64,000 nucleotides of DNA, taken from the NCBI RefSeq assembly GCF_014287585.1, contig NZ_JACOOJ010000001.1, forward strand, positions 286,513 to 350,512, written 5' to 3'. The DNA is from Parabacteroides hominis (GTDB taxonomy: Bacteria > Bacteroidota > Bacteroidia > Bacteroidales > Tannerellaceae). Shown piece by piece: positions 7,369-16,192 of this stretch. Position numbers and translations under genes: made by a program. The notes below the pieces were generated by a model. That model was not told where the DNA came from. It made no database searches and worked only from the letters and a program-made list of their open reading frames with translations. The number at the start of each line of letters is the position of its first letter. The stretch's first letter is position 1.

Positions 7369-10281
7369 TTAATAGAGCGAGATTTCTCCCAGGCCGGCAC
7401 GCCCTTCGGAAACATGCTCGATTGTCAAACGGACATATTTCACTTTCCGGTCAACCGTCATCGGTTTAAATTCCCAACCCGTACATTCGCGTTCATACAG
7501 GAGTTCCCACCGTTCGCCATCCTCAGAAGTCTCCACCTTATGTTTATAAGAAGAGCTATCTTTCTGGAAAAGGATGCGGCTGGCAGCTACGTATGTCGGA
7601 CGGTCCAGCGCCAAAGTGACCACCTGCGGCAACCGGTCTTCTCCGGCAATCCACCAAGTATGATCGTCATTGTCGATTATATTGGAGGCAGGATACCCGT
7701 TCTGGCTGTTTCCAACCTGGACCGACGCTATTTTCAGGCGAGGTTTCTCCAAAATGCGCTTCTGCCAGGAAGAAGGTTTTACCACGACATTATCTTCTTC
7801 CTTTCCAGTAAAGGGGGCATGTTTTCCGTCCGGCAGATACCTTCCTTCAAACGGCTTCGTGCTGATTTCCGCTTCACCGGAGGACAAGCCCTCTGCTGTC
7901 GCTTTCACCGTAATCTTACCGGCTTTCTTCGTCGTGCGGACAAATGCGAAACCAACGCCTCCTTCCACCTTCTGCGGATTGATACCGATACGGCTGATCG
8001 TGTCTCCGACCAACGTCCCTTCACCGGATACCTGAATCCGGATTTCCTGTCCGGAGTTGTAGACCAAAGAACCATTCTTGTCACAGACCTTAAAGTAGAC
8101 AGGGATCATATCCGAGCCGTCGGCAACAGGGACAATGCCATCCGTCTTTATCTCCACTACCAGATGATCGGCTTTTTCCGGAGTGCTCACACTGTGGGTC
8201 GCCACAACCTTTCCGCCAACCAGCGCTTCCGCCTTTAATGTCCCAGCCTCATATCCCCCGGCATTAAAGACAAATACCGGACTGCCTCCCTTCTCGACAA
8301 CCGAACGATACAGCGGTGTCCGTTCTTCCCGCGTCTGAGTTCCGATCAGCTTTCCATTACGGTACAGACGGACTTCATCGCAATTGGAGAAAACCGTTAT
8401 ATCCGTTGTTGACGAGGTAAAATCCCCCGAAGCATTATAAGAAGCGATAAAGACCATCGGCCCTTCATACAGGCCCGGTTGCGAAACCGCTTTATCCCGC
8501 ATACTCTGTAGCATGAAGTAGCTGAATTTCGGATACCGGTTGATATCCACCACACCGCTATACATCGTTTCATCCTGGCTACCTCGCGCATAGTCATTGT
8601 AGCTCCAAACGAAATGCCCGCCCATATGCGGATTGGCATCCAACATACACCAGTCAAAATAACCTTTGCCGTTCAACTGCTCGATACGGCTACGGCACTG
8701 GCGCATCTGTTCCTCTTCGTTTTCTTTCAGGCTGACACGCGGCTTTTCGCCCACGCCATCTCCCCACTCACGGGTAAACAATGGCTTGACCACTATAAAA
8801 TCTTCCGGATAATTACTCATCACATCCCCGTCTTTCGGGAACTTGGAAACCTGTTTATAAAAGACATCATAATAAGGCTCCATCTCCGCATGCCCGAAAT
8901 AATCGCCTGCCGTGTACATCTGGTCGCCCGGATATTCGGCATGAGACAATTCGAAAATCTCCTTTGCCAAAGAGACCGGATAACGGGATTCGTTCAAAGC
9001 CGTTTCCCAAAGAACGACAGAAGGATGGTTCCGGTCACGGCGGATCATCTGGCGACCGATTTCATACAAACGTTTAATAAAGGTGGAATCCGGATTATAG
9101 AACTGCCAACCGGGAATACACTCCACCACTAACAGCCCATACCGGTCGCACGCTTCCAAGAAAGCCGGATCATTCGGATAATGGGCGGCGCGAACCGCAT
9201 TATAACCACCCCGTTTCAGGTCGATCACATCCCGTACCTGCATCGAGTTGGAAGCCGCATCCCCGACATTGGCAAAAGCCTGATGGCGGTTGGCTCCGCG
9301 CATATACAGCTTTTCCCCATTGATAAAGAATCCATCCTCGGCCGTGTAACGGATCGTACGAATACCGATCTTCCGGGTAGTTTCGTCGAGCACTTTATCT
9401 TCCGACAGCAATTGTGTACGCAAGGTGTAGAGATCAGGCGTATAAGGATGCCATAACGACGGTTGATTGACAATGAGGTCCTGCTCCACCGTCCCGTCCG
9501 ATTGCTTTTGCAAGGTGACCGGCGTTTCAGCCTCAGCAACGACATGGCCTGCCGGATCGACCAGTTGCGAGAAAACGGAAAGCGTTTCATCTCTGTCGGT
9601 CAAATTCCGGACGTGTGTGGCAATATGCGTTCTTGCTTTCTCCTTTGTCACTTCGGGGAAAGTCACGAACTGGCCACCGCCGGCAACTTTGTCTTCCTGG
9701 AAAGGGTCTGTTATATAAATCTTGTCTGTAATCTCCATCCGGACATCCCGGTAGATACCACTGTAATAGTAGAAATCCATTTTATCCTGCGGCTTTCCCG
9801 GAGGTGTCAGCGGGTCATGCTCTGCAGACACACGGACAGCCAGCACATTATTCCCGTCCCAATCGATACGGTCCGTAAGATCTGCGACAAATCCCATATA
9901 ACCGCCGTGATGATCCGTGATCTTTTGGCCGTTCAGATAAACGTCGCAATTCGTCATCACACCTTCGAAAGAGACGACTATCCGTTTATCCTTATATTTT
10001 GCAGGTAGTTTGAAATAACGGCGATACCAACCGACTCCGTCATAAATGGAGTTTCCACCGCAATGTTTCGTTTCCAGTTGCATAATATGAGGCAGGGCGA
10101 CAGGCATCCATCCGGAATCATCCAAATCCGTCCGGCTCCCTTCCGTCACATCTCCCCGGTAAAAAGCCCAATCGGTATTCATATCCAGGACTTCCCGGCT
10201 GGAAGAAGAGGGAGTGCAGCAACCATATCCCAACGCAACGCAAATAAAAAACAAGAAATAAGAGATTGTTTTATGCTTCAT
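7369..10281 (-). CDS. GH2 family glycoside hydrolase with C-terminal discoidin-like domain, lipoprotein
   Basis: This 970-residue protein begins with a lipoprotein signal ending near Cys21. Domains in order: GH2 sugar-binding jelly roll (about 30-190), Ig-like domain (about 195-310), TIM barrel (about 312-610), further Ig-like DUF4982-type domains, and a C-terminal F5/8 type C-like module (about 830-970; WWIAGEDRLPQVVTLALD). The likely acid/base is Glu431 in TALNESRYP and the likely nucleophile is Glu505 in FTREWGD. These fit a beta-galactosidase-like or related exo-enzyme at the outer membrane or in the periplasm. It follows susD with a hairpin in the 94-bp gap. The exact sugar cannot be told from sequence. 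Confidence 0.88.
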   Translation of the reverse strand: MKHKTISYFLFFICVALGYGCCTPSSSSREVLDMNTDWAFYRGDVTEGSRTDLDDSGWMPVALPHIMQLETKHCGGNSIYDGVGWYRRYFKLPAKYKDKRIVVSFEGVMTNCDVYLNGQKITDHHGGYMGFVADLTDRIDWDGNNVLAVRVSAEHDPLTPPGKPQDKMDFYYYSGIYRDVRMEITDKIYITDPFQEDKVAGGGQFVTFPEVTKEKARTHIATHVRNLTDRDETLSVFSQLVDPAGHVVAEAETPVTLQKQSDGTVEQDLIVNQPSLWHPYTPDLYTLRTQLLSEDKVLDETTRKIGIRTIRYTAEDGFFINGEKLYMRGANRHQAFANVGDAASNSMQVRDVIDLKRGGYNAVRAAHYPNDPAFLEACDRYGLLVVECIPGWQFYNPDSTFIKRLYEIGRQMIRRDRNHPSVVLWETALNESRYPVSLAKEIFELSHAEYPGDQMYTAGDYFGHAEMEPYYDVFYKQVSKFPKDGDVMSNYPEDFIVVKPLFTREWGDGVGEKPRVSLKENEEEQMRQCRSRIEQLNGKGYFDWCMLDANPHMGGHFVWSYNDYARGSQDETMYSGVVDINRYPKFSYFMLQSMRDKAVSQPGLYEGPMVFIASYNASGDFTSSTTDITVFSNCDEVRLYRNGKLIGTQTREERTPLYRSVVEKGGSPVFVFNAGGYEAGTLKAEALVGGKVVATHSVSTPEKADHLVVEIKTDGIVPVADGSDMIPVYFKVCDKNGSLVYNSGQEIRIQVSGEGTLVGDTISRIGINPQKVEGGVGFAFVRTTKKAGKITVKATAEGLSSGEAEISTKPFEGRYLPDGKHAPFTGKEEDNVVVKPSSWQKRILEKPRLKIASVQVGNSQNGYPASNIIDNDDHTWWIAGEDRLPQVVTLALDRPTYVAASRILFQKDSSSYKHKVETSEDGERWELLYERECTGWEFKPMTVDRKVKYVRLTIEHVSEGRAGLGEISLY

Positions 10282-10313
10282 GCCATTTTAAGTGTTTTTC
10301 AATACAAAGGAAA

Positions 10314-10344
10314 GGGATATATTGGAAATGATCCAATATATCCC
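10314..10344 (-). terminator. Intra-operon hairpin between susD and GH2
   Basis: GGGATATATTGG at 10314-10325 pairs perfectly with CCAATATATCCC at 10333-10344 around a 7-nt loop. A short T-rich run does not follow directly, so this is more likely a transcript-stabilising or partial-termination hairpin. Such a structure would allow higher susCD than enzyme mRNA. Confidence 0.65.
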
Positions 10345-10375
10345 TCCTTAAAATACTATAAAGAATCAATACCTA

Positions 10376-11995
10376 TTAATAGCCGTCATTCTGTTTCAAC
10401 TGCTTGTTTTTGTCAAGTGCATCCTGATTGATCGGCAAATAGCGGTTGTGAGGAGCAAACGAACGGTTTTCAACCAGTTCCACACCGCTAATGACCGCAC
10501 GTTTATACGGGTCGGTTTCAGCATAGTCGATCGTTCCTGTTACACAATTCAACGGACCGTTCAACACGGTTTCAGCCACCATCTTGCCACTTGCATCTTT
10601 CCAACGGAGGATGTCTGCACGACGAAGACCTTCACCAGCCAACTCGATAGAGCGTTCGCGACGGATCAGTTCACGCAATGTTTCTTTCGAACCGTATTTG
10701 TTCTGATCTACATTCGGCATACCAGCACGGTTACGGATCTGATTCAACAGGCCGTAAACTTCAGCAGACGGACCGTTCAATTCATTTTCAGCCTCCGCAT
10801 AACTCAACAGAACTTCTGCATAGCGGAAAAGGATTGCGCTGGAATTATTCGACCATATATCTCCATACTGTGACATCGGATCCAAATATTTAGCCCAAGT
10901 CAAGCCTGTTTTAGAGGAGTTGTTGGCTGTACCCGGATGATTCGGATTAGATTTGCCGTCCAATTCCTTATCTAACGTATTGATGATCGTTTTTCCACCG
11001 ATACCAACCCAATCTCTACCCGGATAGAGAACAGTCATCGCCATACGCGGATCACGATTTGCAAACGGATGAGCTGCATCATAACCGCTACCGGCTTCTT
11101 CTTTCGTCAAACCATTGCTCATTTCATACGTATCAATCAGATTCTGAGTCGGAACCATTGAAGACCAACCACCGTCACCATTGTTATACATCGAAGCGAT
11201 CATCCAGTTAGAATACAAGTTTTCATCGTGCTGAACAGATGCTATGATTTCCTTAGAACTCTGGCCGGGAACCGTAAACACATTTGCATAGTCCGGATCC
11301 AGTTCATACTGTCCCAAATCCATAATAGCCTTTGCAGCCTCTTTCGCACGCTGATAATCGCCATAATACAAAGCAGAGCGCATCTTAAGAGCCAGTGCCG
11401 TACCTTTAGCGATATAACCTTTTGCAGCAGGAACATCATTCAACAGAGGAATAGCAGCATCCAGTTCGTCAAAGACAAACTGTTTCACTTCTTCTTCCGT
11501 TTTACGAGGGACTTGTGCTTCTTCAGCCGTTTCATAAGACTCGATGATAGGCACACCGCCATACCACCAGTTCATATTGAAATACTTATATGCGCGGATC
11601 GTCTTTACCTGTCCGATCATATTGTTTTTATCGGCAGTATTGGCAAATTCGATACTTTCGATATTTTTCAGGAAATCATTACACCGGCGGATCATGCCGA
11701 AAGAGTAATAATTCACAACCGAATTGTTGGCAGTCATGCCACCATCTCCGATATTTCGGAAACCTTCATGGATGTGAAAGTTAAAACCGAAGTCAGATGC
11801 ACAATCCCAATACAGGATTCCGGTTTCGTCAATCCAACCGTCATAACAGCCGATCAAAAACTTTTCAGCATCCGCTTCCGTCTGCCAGGTAGTACTGGGA
11901 GACAGTGCGTCATGAGGAATCGTATCCAAAAAGTCCGAGCAGGAAGTTCCGACCAATGCCATCCCTGCCAGCATATATACTAATACACGTTTCAT
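10376..11995 (-). CDS. SusD-family outer-membrane glycan-binding lipoprotein (locus 1)
   Basis: The 539-residue product has a lipoprotein signal, MKRVLVYMLAGMALVGTSC, with Cys19, followed by the typical SDFLDTIPHDALSPSTTW start of SusD/RagB proteins. The N-terminal TPR-like part includes VKTIRAYKYFNMNWWYGGVPI, and the C-terminal part has the family motif FRYAEVLLSYAEAENEL followed by NQIRNRAGMP. It forms the lid of the SusC transporter and binds the glycan outside the cell. It lies about 39 bp after susC and is followed by GH2 and GH43-like genes, forming one utilisation locus. Confidence 0.95.
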   Translation of the reverse strand: MKRVLVYMLAGMALVGTSCSDFLDTIPHDALSPSTTWQTEADAEKFLIGCYDGWIDETGILYWDCASDFGFNFHIHEGFRNIGDGGMTANNSVVNYYSFGMIRRCNDFLKNIESIEFANTADKNNMIGQVKTIRAYKYFNMNWWYGGVPIIESYETAEEAQVPRKTEEEVKQFVFDELDAAIPLLNDVPAAKGYIAKGTALALKMRSALYYGDYQRAKEAAKAIMDLGQYELDPDYANVFTVPGQSSKEIIASVQHDENLYSNWMIASMYNNGDGGWSSMVPTQNLIDTYEMSNGLTKEEAGSGYDAAHPFANRDPRMAMTVLYPGRDWVGIGGKTIINTLDKELDGKSNPNHPGTANNSSKTGLTWAKYLDPMSQYGDIWSNNSSAILFRYAEVLLSYAEAENELNGPSAEVYGLLNQIRNRAGMPNVDQNKYGSKETLRELIRRERSIELAGEGLRRADILRWKDASGKMVAETVLNGPLNCVTGTIDYAETDPYKRAVISGVELVENRSFAPHNRYLPINQDALDKNKQLKQNDGY

Positions 11996-12034
11996 ATTTT
12001 ATTCTTTAATTTTAATCTTAAACAATTGTTCTTA

Positions 12035-15000
12035 TCAGAATGTCACATTCACACCAAAAGCATGTGTCTGAGTCAACGGGAAGCTGGAAGCACGTTCACT
12101 TCCGATTTCCGGATCCACATTAACAAGCATATTATGGATAGTAAACAGATTTTCTACAGAGTAGTAGAAACGTACATTTTCAATTCCAACCGATTTGATC
12201 ACATTCTTCGGAAGCGTATAACCGAACTGCAGGTTCTTCATACGCAGATAGCTGGCATTCTGCAACCAGAAAGTAGAAATAACATTCTGCGATATACTCG
12301 GAGATGTTACATCATACGCTATACGCGGCATCGATGCATCCTTGTTTTCCGGTGTCCAGGCATCCAACCAAACAGTTGCCGGATGAGAGTCGTCACCACC
12401 AAAATAGCCTGTTACTTCCTGGTTGATCAAACGGTGTACACCTGCTGCACCCGTAAACAACATAGACAAGTCGAAACCTTTATAGGCTGCGTTCAGATTC
12501 AAACCGAATGTAAACTTAGGATCAGAAGAACCTGCCAAAATACGGTCGTCAGATGTCATTTTGCCATCCCCATTCGCATCCTGATAAATCAAGTCACCAC
12601 CTTTGAACTTTCTTGTACCGAACGGATAACCTTCCTGTGTGGAATATTTGTCCATCCAAGCCTGGGCAGCTTCGTCCGATTCGAAGAAACCGTCTGCTTT
12701 ATAAACACGGTACGTGTTCAACGCTTCACCGATCTGGCGAACCTTGTTTCCATTGTTCGGGTCTGCCGTTACGCCATCGGCTTCCGGGCTCAAACCTAAA
12801 TCCAACAGTTTGTTCTTGTTGTAAGCGAAGTTTCCGGTTGCACCGAACGACCAGTCGCCCCATTTGTTGTTATAGCTCAGGATCACTTCGACACCCCGGT
12901 TAGACATTTCGCCCACATTGTCCTTATAAGCATCCAGACCGAATTCTGCCGGAACCGGAACGTCCATGATGATACCGGTCGTTCTGCGATCGTAGTAGTC
13001 GAATGTCACATTGATCTTGTTATTGACCGTTGCATCGAAACCAAGTCCCCATGTACGGGATTTTTCCCATGAAATAGAAGACAGCTTATACGCTTTCTGG
13101 TAGTAACCGGACTGCAAAGAGCCGCCTAACGGATATTTTGCATCCAGATTATAGGTGTTCATCCAGGGATAGTAATCGCTCAACGCATCCTGGTTACCCA
13201 GCAAACCCCATGATCCACGTATCTTCAGGTTGTTCAACCAATCTCTCGTATTTTCCATGAATCCTTCTTCACTGATACGCCATGCAGCAGAGAAAGAAGG
13301 GAAATATCCCCAACGGTTACCATCGGCAAAACGGGAAGAAGCATCCGAACGGATATTACCTTCCAACAGGTATTTGCCTGCATAATCATAGTTGATACGT
13401 CCGAACCAGGAAATCATCGCCAACTCACGTGTATAACCCGTGTTTTTCTGGGTTGCCGCATCTCCCGCTGCAATATCGGTCAAATCGTTGGTCGGGAAAT
13501 TCTTACGGAACTGCTGGTTATAAGTATAGTCATACTTTTCAGTATGCCAACCTGCCATTGCCTTCAAACCGTGTTCTCCGAATTGTTTGTCGAAGTTCAA
13601 CAAAGCATCGAAGTTTGCACGATGCCAACCGGTAAAACGTTCTTCCAAACGATTGGGTTCTGTTTCCTTATTCGGATTGTACTTGATGTATTTCTGGAAA
13701 GCACGGTAATGCTGCTGGTTGTTCACATAAGAACCGGTCACTGTAGCTACCAAGCCGTCGATAATCTTATAATCGGCAGACAATGTACCTGAGAAGTTCT
13801 GGTTCTTACGGTCGACTGTCTGGTCAGCATCCAGCCACGCAAGCGGGTTACCATCCCCAATAGTTCCGTAAGTACCGTCATCGGCACGACCAACGATCCA
13901 CGGAGCGATACGGTTCAACTGACGGATAATCTGGTCGGAGCTGGCAGCACTGTTTATATCACCGCTTTCACTTATACCGGATGCATAAGAAGAAATTGGG
14001 TCGGAATAGTCATTCTTGATATAAGCCAGGTTTAAACGAACCGTCAATCTGGAGTTCAACTTCAGGTCCAGGTTTGTACGGGCATTGAATTGCTGTCTGT
14101 CCGCGTTCGGCAGGATACCGGTTTGTCCTAAATAACCGACAGAACCCATATACTTAGCATTTTCCGTACCACCGCTCACACTTACATTGTGAGAATGCTG
14201 CACACCTGTCCGGTAGGCTTCGTCATACCAATCCGTGTTAGGAGAAGTCCCGTTTCTGAAATTTTCAATATCCGTTTCGCTGAAACGCGGGTTCAAACCT
14301 TCATCGATCATAGACTGGCTATACAAACGAGCATAGTCGTAAGAGCTGATACGGTCGATCATTTCCGTCGGTTTCTGGAAACCGACATATCCATTATAAG
14401 AGATACGCGGTTTGCCGGTCTTACCTCGTTTCGTAGTAATCAAGACAACGCCATTGGACGCCTTCGAACCGTAGATAGCGGCAGAAGCGGCATCTTTCAA
14501 TACGGAAATACTTTCGATATCGTTCGGGTCGACAGAGTTCATCGTACCGGTTTCGATACCATCCACCAAGATATACGGGTCAGCCGTGTTCAACGTACCG
14601 ACACCACGCACGCGGATCGTACCGCCATCCTGCCCGGGACGGCCACCGCCGGAAGTAACCTGAACACCCGGCATAGTACCCTGCAAAGCGGTAGAAACGT
14701 TCTGTACAGGACGGTTTTCCAACACTTTACTGTCTACCATAGCAACAGCACCGGTCATATTCACCTTCTTCTGCGTACCGTAACCTACGACAACGACTTC
14801 TTCCAGCTTCTGCGTGTCTTCCACTAAGTTTACAGCCAAAGTAGCTTGTCCTGCGTACTTGATTTCCTGTGTGATATAACCGATAAAAGAGATTTGAATA
14901 ACATCGCCGTTATTCACTTCCAACACAAAATTACCGTCCATGTCGGTAACTGTACCGTTTGTCGTACCTTTTACGACTACCGAGGCTCCGGCTACAGGCC

Positions 15001-15154
15001 CCAGTACATCATTAACTGTTCCTTTCAAACTTTTCTGTTGCTGAGAAATACCAACTTTAGGAGTTGCTGTCTCATTAGCTGCGAACACTGTTCCTGAGGA
15101 ACATAATGCGGCGGACAACAGCAAAAAGCTGACTGGTCTTGCGATTTTCAACAT
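12035..15154 (-). CDS. SusC-family TonB-dependent outer-membrane transporter (locus 1)
   Basis: I place the start at 15154 because MLKIARPVSFLLLSAALCSSG is a signal peptide and matches the start of the divergent susC; a longer frame upstream has no support. The product is 1039 residues. It has a carboxypeptidase-D regulatory-like domain (about 40-115; GTTNGTVTDMDGNFVLEV), a TonB box/plug region beginning LEEVVVVGYGTQKKVNMTG, and a large beta barrel ending in FGVNVTF. There is no STN domain, so it does not look like an ECF/anti-sigma-signalling transporter. It imports the oligosaccharide captured by SusD. The first 66 bp around its start are an exact inverted copy of the other susC start. Confidence 0.95.
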   Translation of the reverse strand: MLKIARPVSFLLLSAALCSSGTVFAANETATPKVGISQQQKSLKGTVNDVLGPVAGASVVVKGTTNGTVTDMDGNFVLEVNNGDVIQISFIGYITQEIKYAGQATLAVNLVEDTQKLEEVVVVGYGTQKKVNMTGAVAMVDSKVLENRPVQNVSTALQGTMPGVQVTSGGGRPGQDGGTIRVRGVGTLNTADPYILVDGIETGTMNSVDPNDIESISVLKDAASAAIYGSKASNGVVLITTKRGKTGKPRISYNGYVGFQKPTEMIDRISSYDYARLYSQSMIDEGLNPRFSETDIENFRNGTSPNTDWYDEAYRTGVQHSHNVSVSGGTENAKYMGSVGYLGQTGILPNADRQQFNARTNLDLKLNSRLTVRLNLAYIKNDYSDPISSYASGISESGDINSAASSDQIIRQLNRIAPWIVGRADDGTYGTIGDGNPLAWLDADQTVDRKNQNFSGTLSADYKIIDGLVATVTGSYVNNQQHYRAFQKYIKYNPNKETEPNRLEERFTGWHRANFDALLNFDKQFGEHGLKAMAGWHTEKYDYTYNQQFRKNFPTNDLTDIAAGDAATQKNTGYTRELAMISWFGRINYDYAGKYLLEGNIRSDASSRFADGNRWGYFPSFSAAWRISEEGFMENTRDWLNNLKIRGSWGLLGNQDALSDYYPWMNTYNLDAKYPLGGSLQSGYYQKAYKLSSISWEKSRTWGLGFDATVNNKINVTFDYYDRRTTGIIMDVPVPAEFGLDAYKDNVGEMSNRGVEVILSYNNKWGDWSFGATGNFAYNKNKLLDLGLSPEADGVTADPNNGNKVRQIGEALNTYRVYKADGFFESDEAAQAWMDKYSTQEGYPFGTRKFKGGDLIYQDANGDGKMTSDDRILAGSSDPKFTFGLNLNAAYKGFDLSMLFTGAAGVHRLINQEVTGYFGGDDSHPATVWLDAWTPENKDASMPRIAYDVTSPSISQNVISTFWLQNASYLRMKNLQFGYTLPKNVIKSVGIENVRFYYSVENLFTIHNMLVNVDPEIGSERASSFPLTQTHAFGVNVTF

Positions 15155-15179
15155 ACTAATTGTTTTTTGTTTAATAATA
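15114..15179 (-). repeat. 66-bp perfect inverted repeat, left copy (5' end of susC 1)
   Basis: Read on the minus strand, this segment is identical base for base to 16127-16192 on the plus strand. It covers 25 bp of leader, containing AAACAAAAAACAATTAGT, and the first 41 bp of the susC coding region. The two copies face each other across 947 bp. Confidence 0.95.
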
Positions 15180-15297
15180 ATAGTCATTAATATATGAATA
15201 AGATCCAAGGAGGCGGTAAACACCTGACTTATAGTCTTAATACATTCATGGTATAATTTCTAACATATCTCGTAAATCTGTGACACATATAAGAACA

Positions 15298-15314
15298 TAG
15301 TTCTTGTAGGACTA
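15298..15314 (-). promoter_or_regulatory. 17-bp dyad, copy 1 (susC 1 side)
   Basis: On the minus strand it reads TAGTCC-TACAA-GAACTA, a near-perfect hexamer inverted repeat around TACAA. It sits about 145 bp before the susC start and just downstream of the predicted -7 element. It could therefore act as an operator or as a leader-RNA hairpin; flanking AAGAACGTAG and CTATGTTCTT extend the stem. Confidence 0.65.
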
Positions 15315-15329
15315 CGTTCTTTGACGCGA

Positions 15330-15337
15330 CAAATGTA
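15330..15337 (-). promoter_or_regulatory. Putative -7 promoter element for susC 1
   Basis: The minus strand reads TACATTTG, an exact TAnnTTTG match, about 175 bp before the chosen susC start. This predicts a 5' leader of roughly 165 nt that contains dyad copy 1. Confidence 0.5.
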
Positions 15338-15772
15338 ATACATTTATTTATTATCACGCATGTTTTTTTAGAAAAAATTAGCACGAGTGTTGTTCTTTGT
15401 CTTTTAATGCTACATTTATACATCGAGACAAATATATTAAAATATTTTACTAACACAATCAAATTTAATTGTTATTTTTTCTTATACAGACTGTTAAAGG
15501 CTCAGAGTCTTTTGAAAATTCGACAATATGAGGTCATTACTCAAGATTGATGAATCTGTATTTTGTTTTATACACTAACTTTACGTCTAAAGCATTTTGA
15601 CCAAGTACACATCTTGAAATGTTAATTAACAATTAAGTGTATTCGAGTGTTATTTTCTAAACCTATCAGATTATTTTGCTTTTTTCTTATTCGCTTCCAT
15701 GCTTCTACAAAAATATCCCCTTATTGCATATAAAAACATGTTCATTGCCATATTATTCTTTAATTTCCGGTT

Positions 15773-15856
15773 GTGATTATGTAATCGCCGGCGGTGATTA
15801 CATAATCAGCGGCGTCAATTATATAATCACCGCCGGCGATTACAGAATAATTGCAG
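15773..15856. repeat. Tandem array of four 21-bp palindromic units
   Basis: Units start at 15773, 15794, 15815 and 15836. The first two read GTGATTATGTAATCGCCGGC and GTGATTACATAATCAGCGGC (each plus one G); the third and fourth are diverged. Each unit centres on a palindrome of the GATTAYRTAATC type. In addition, 15781-15800 and 15824-15843 are perfect 20-bp inverted repeats, GTAATCGCCGGCGGTGATTA and its complement. This may be a multi-site operator or a foldback repeat. Confidence 0.85.
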
Positions 15857-15930
15857 AGAAAGCAGAAAACTTATCTATAGGTAGGCAGGTAATATCAGAT
15901 ATCCCGGCACAAATCCGTAAAACTTAATCA

Positions 15931-15947
15931 TAGTTCTACAAGAACTA
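15931..15947 (+). promoter_or_regulatory. 17-bp dyad, copy 2 (perfect)
   Basis: The sequence TAGTTC-TACAA-GAACTA is a perfect 6-bp inverted repeat with a 5-bp spacer. It lies 221 bp upstream of the second susC. Confidence 0.65.
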
Positions 15948-16008
15948 CATATCAAATCCTCCTCCCCTTTTCCTTACATTTAACTTTATATTTTTTCACA
16001 ATAAGCCT

Positions 16009-16025
16009 TAGTCCTACAAGAACTA
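16009..16025 (+). promoter_or_regulatory. 17-bp dyad, copy 3 (susC 2 side)
   Basis: The sequence TAGTCC-TACAA-GAACTA is identical to copy 1 read in its own direction, and it sits at a similar distance (about 143 bp) before the susC 2 start. Just downstream is TAAACTTTG, an imperfect -7-like element. Confidence 0.65.
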
Positions 16026-16126
16026 CGCATGTGAAAGCATAAACTTTGGCCCTAATTACTAAAAAATAAGCAAGTAAGTGTGAGCTGCAAAAGCAACAGC
16101 TCCTCTTAAAGCCTATTATATCTAAC

Positions 16127-16192
16127 TATTATTAAACAAAAAACAATTAGTATGTTGAAAATCGCAAGACCAGTCAGCTTTTTGCTGTTGTC
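16127..16192 (+). repeat. 66-bp perfect inverted repeat, right copy (5' end of susC 2)
   Basis: This is the exact reverse complement of 15114-15179. It spans the last 25 bp of the leader and the first 41 bp of the second susC. Confidence 0.95.

Larger units (their letters stand above)
15155..16151. promoter_or_regulatory. Divergent control region between two susC genes
   Basis: This 1-kb AT-rich region separates two susC genes transcribed outward. It contains one good -7 promoter motif for the left gene, three copies of a 17-bp dyad, a four-unit 21-bp tandem palindromic array, and the 25-bp leader parts of the 66-bp inverted repeat. A small open frame (15676-15927) would encode a signal-less peptide with a DYxIxxG heptad repeat. 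I read that as a by-product of the 21-bp tandem repeat and not as a gene. No regulator gene is encoded here. Confidence 0.75.

Noticed and set aside
12035..15223. Longer start for the first susC (1062 residues)
   Set aside because: The extra 23 residues precede a complete signal peptide and are not present in the paralogue, which starts at MLKIARPVSF.
15676..15927. 83-residue open frame with DYxIxxG repeat between the susC genes
   Set aside because: The repeat follows directly from the 21-bp tandem DNA array; there is no signal peptide, conserved domain or clear start region, so it is treated as noncoding.
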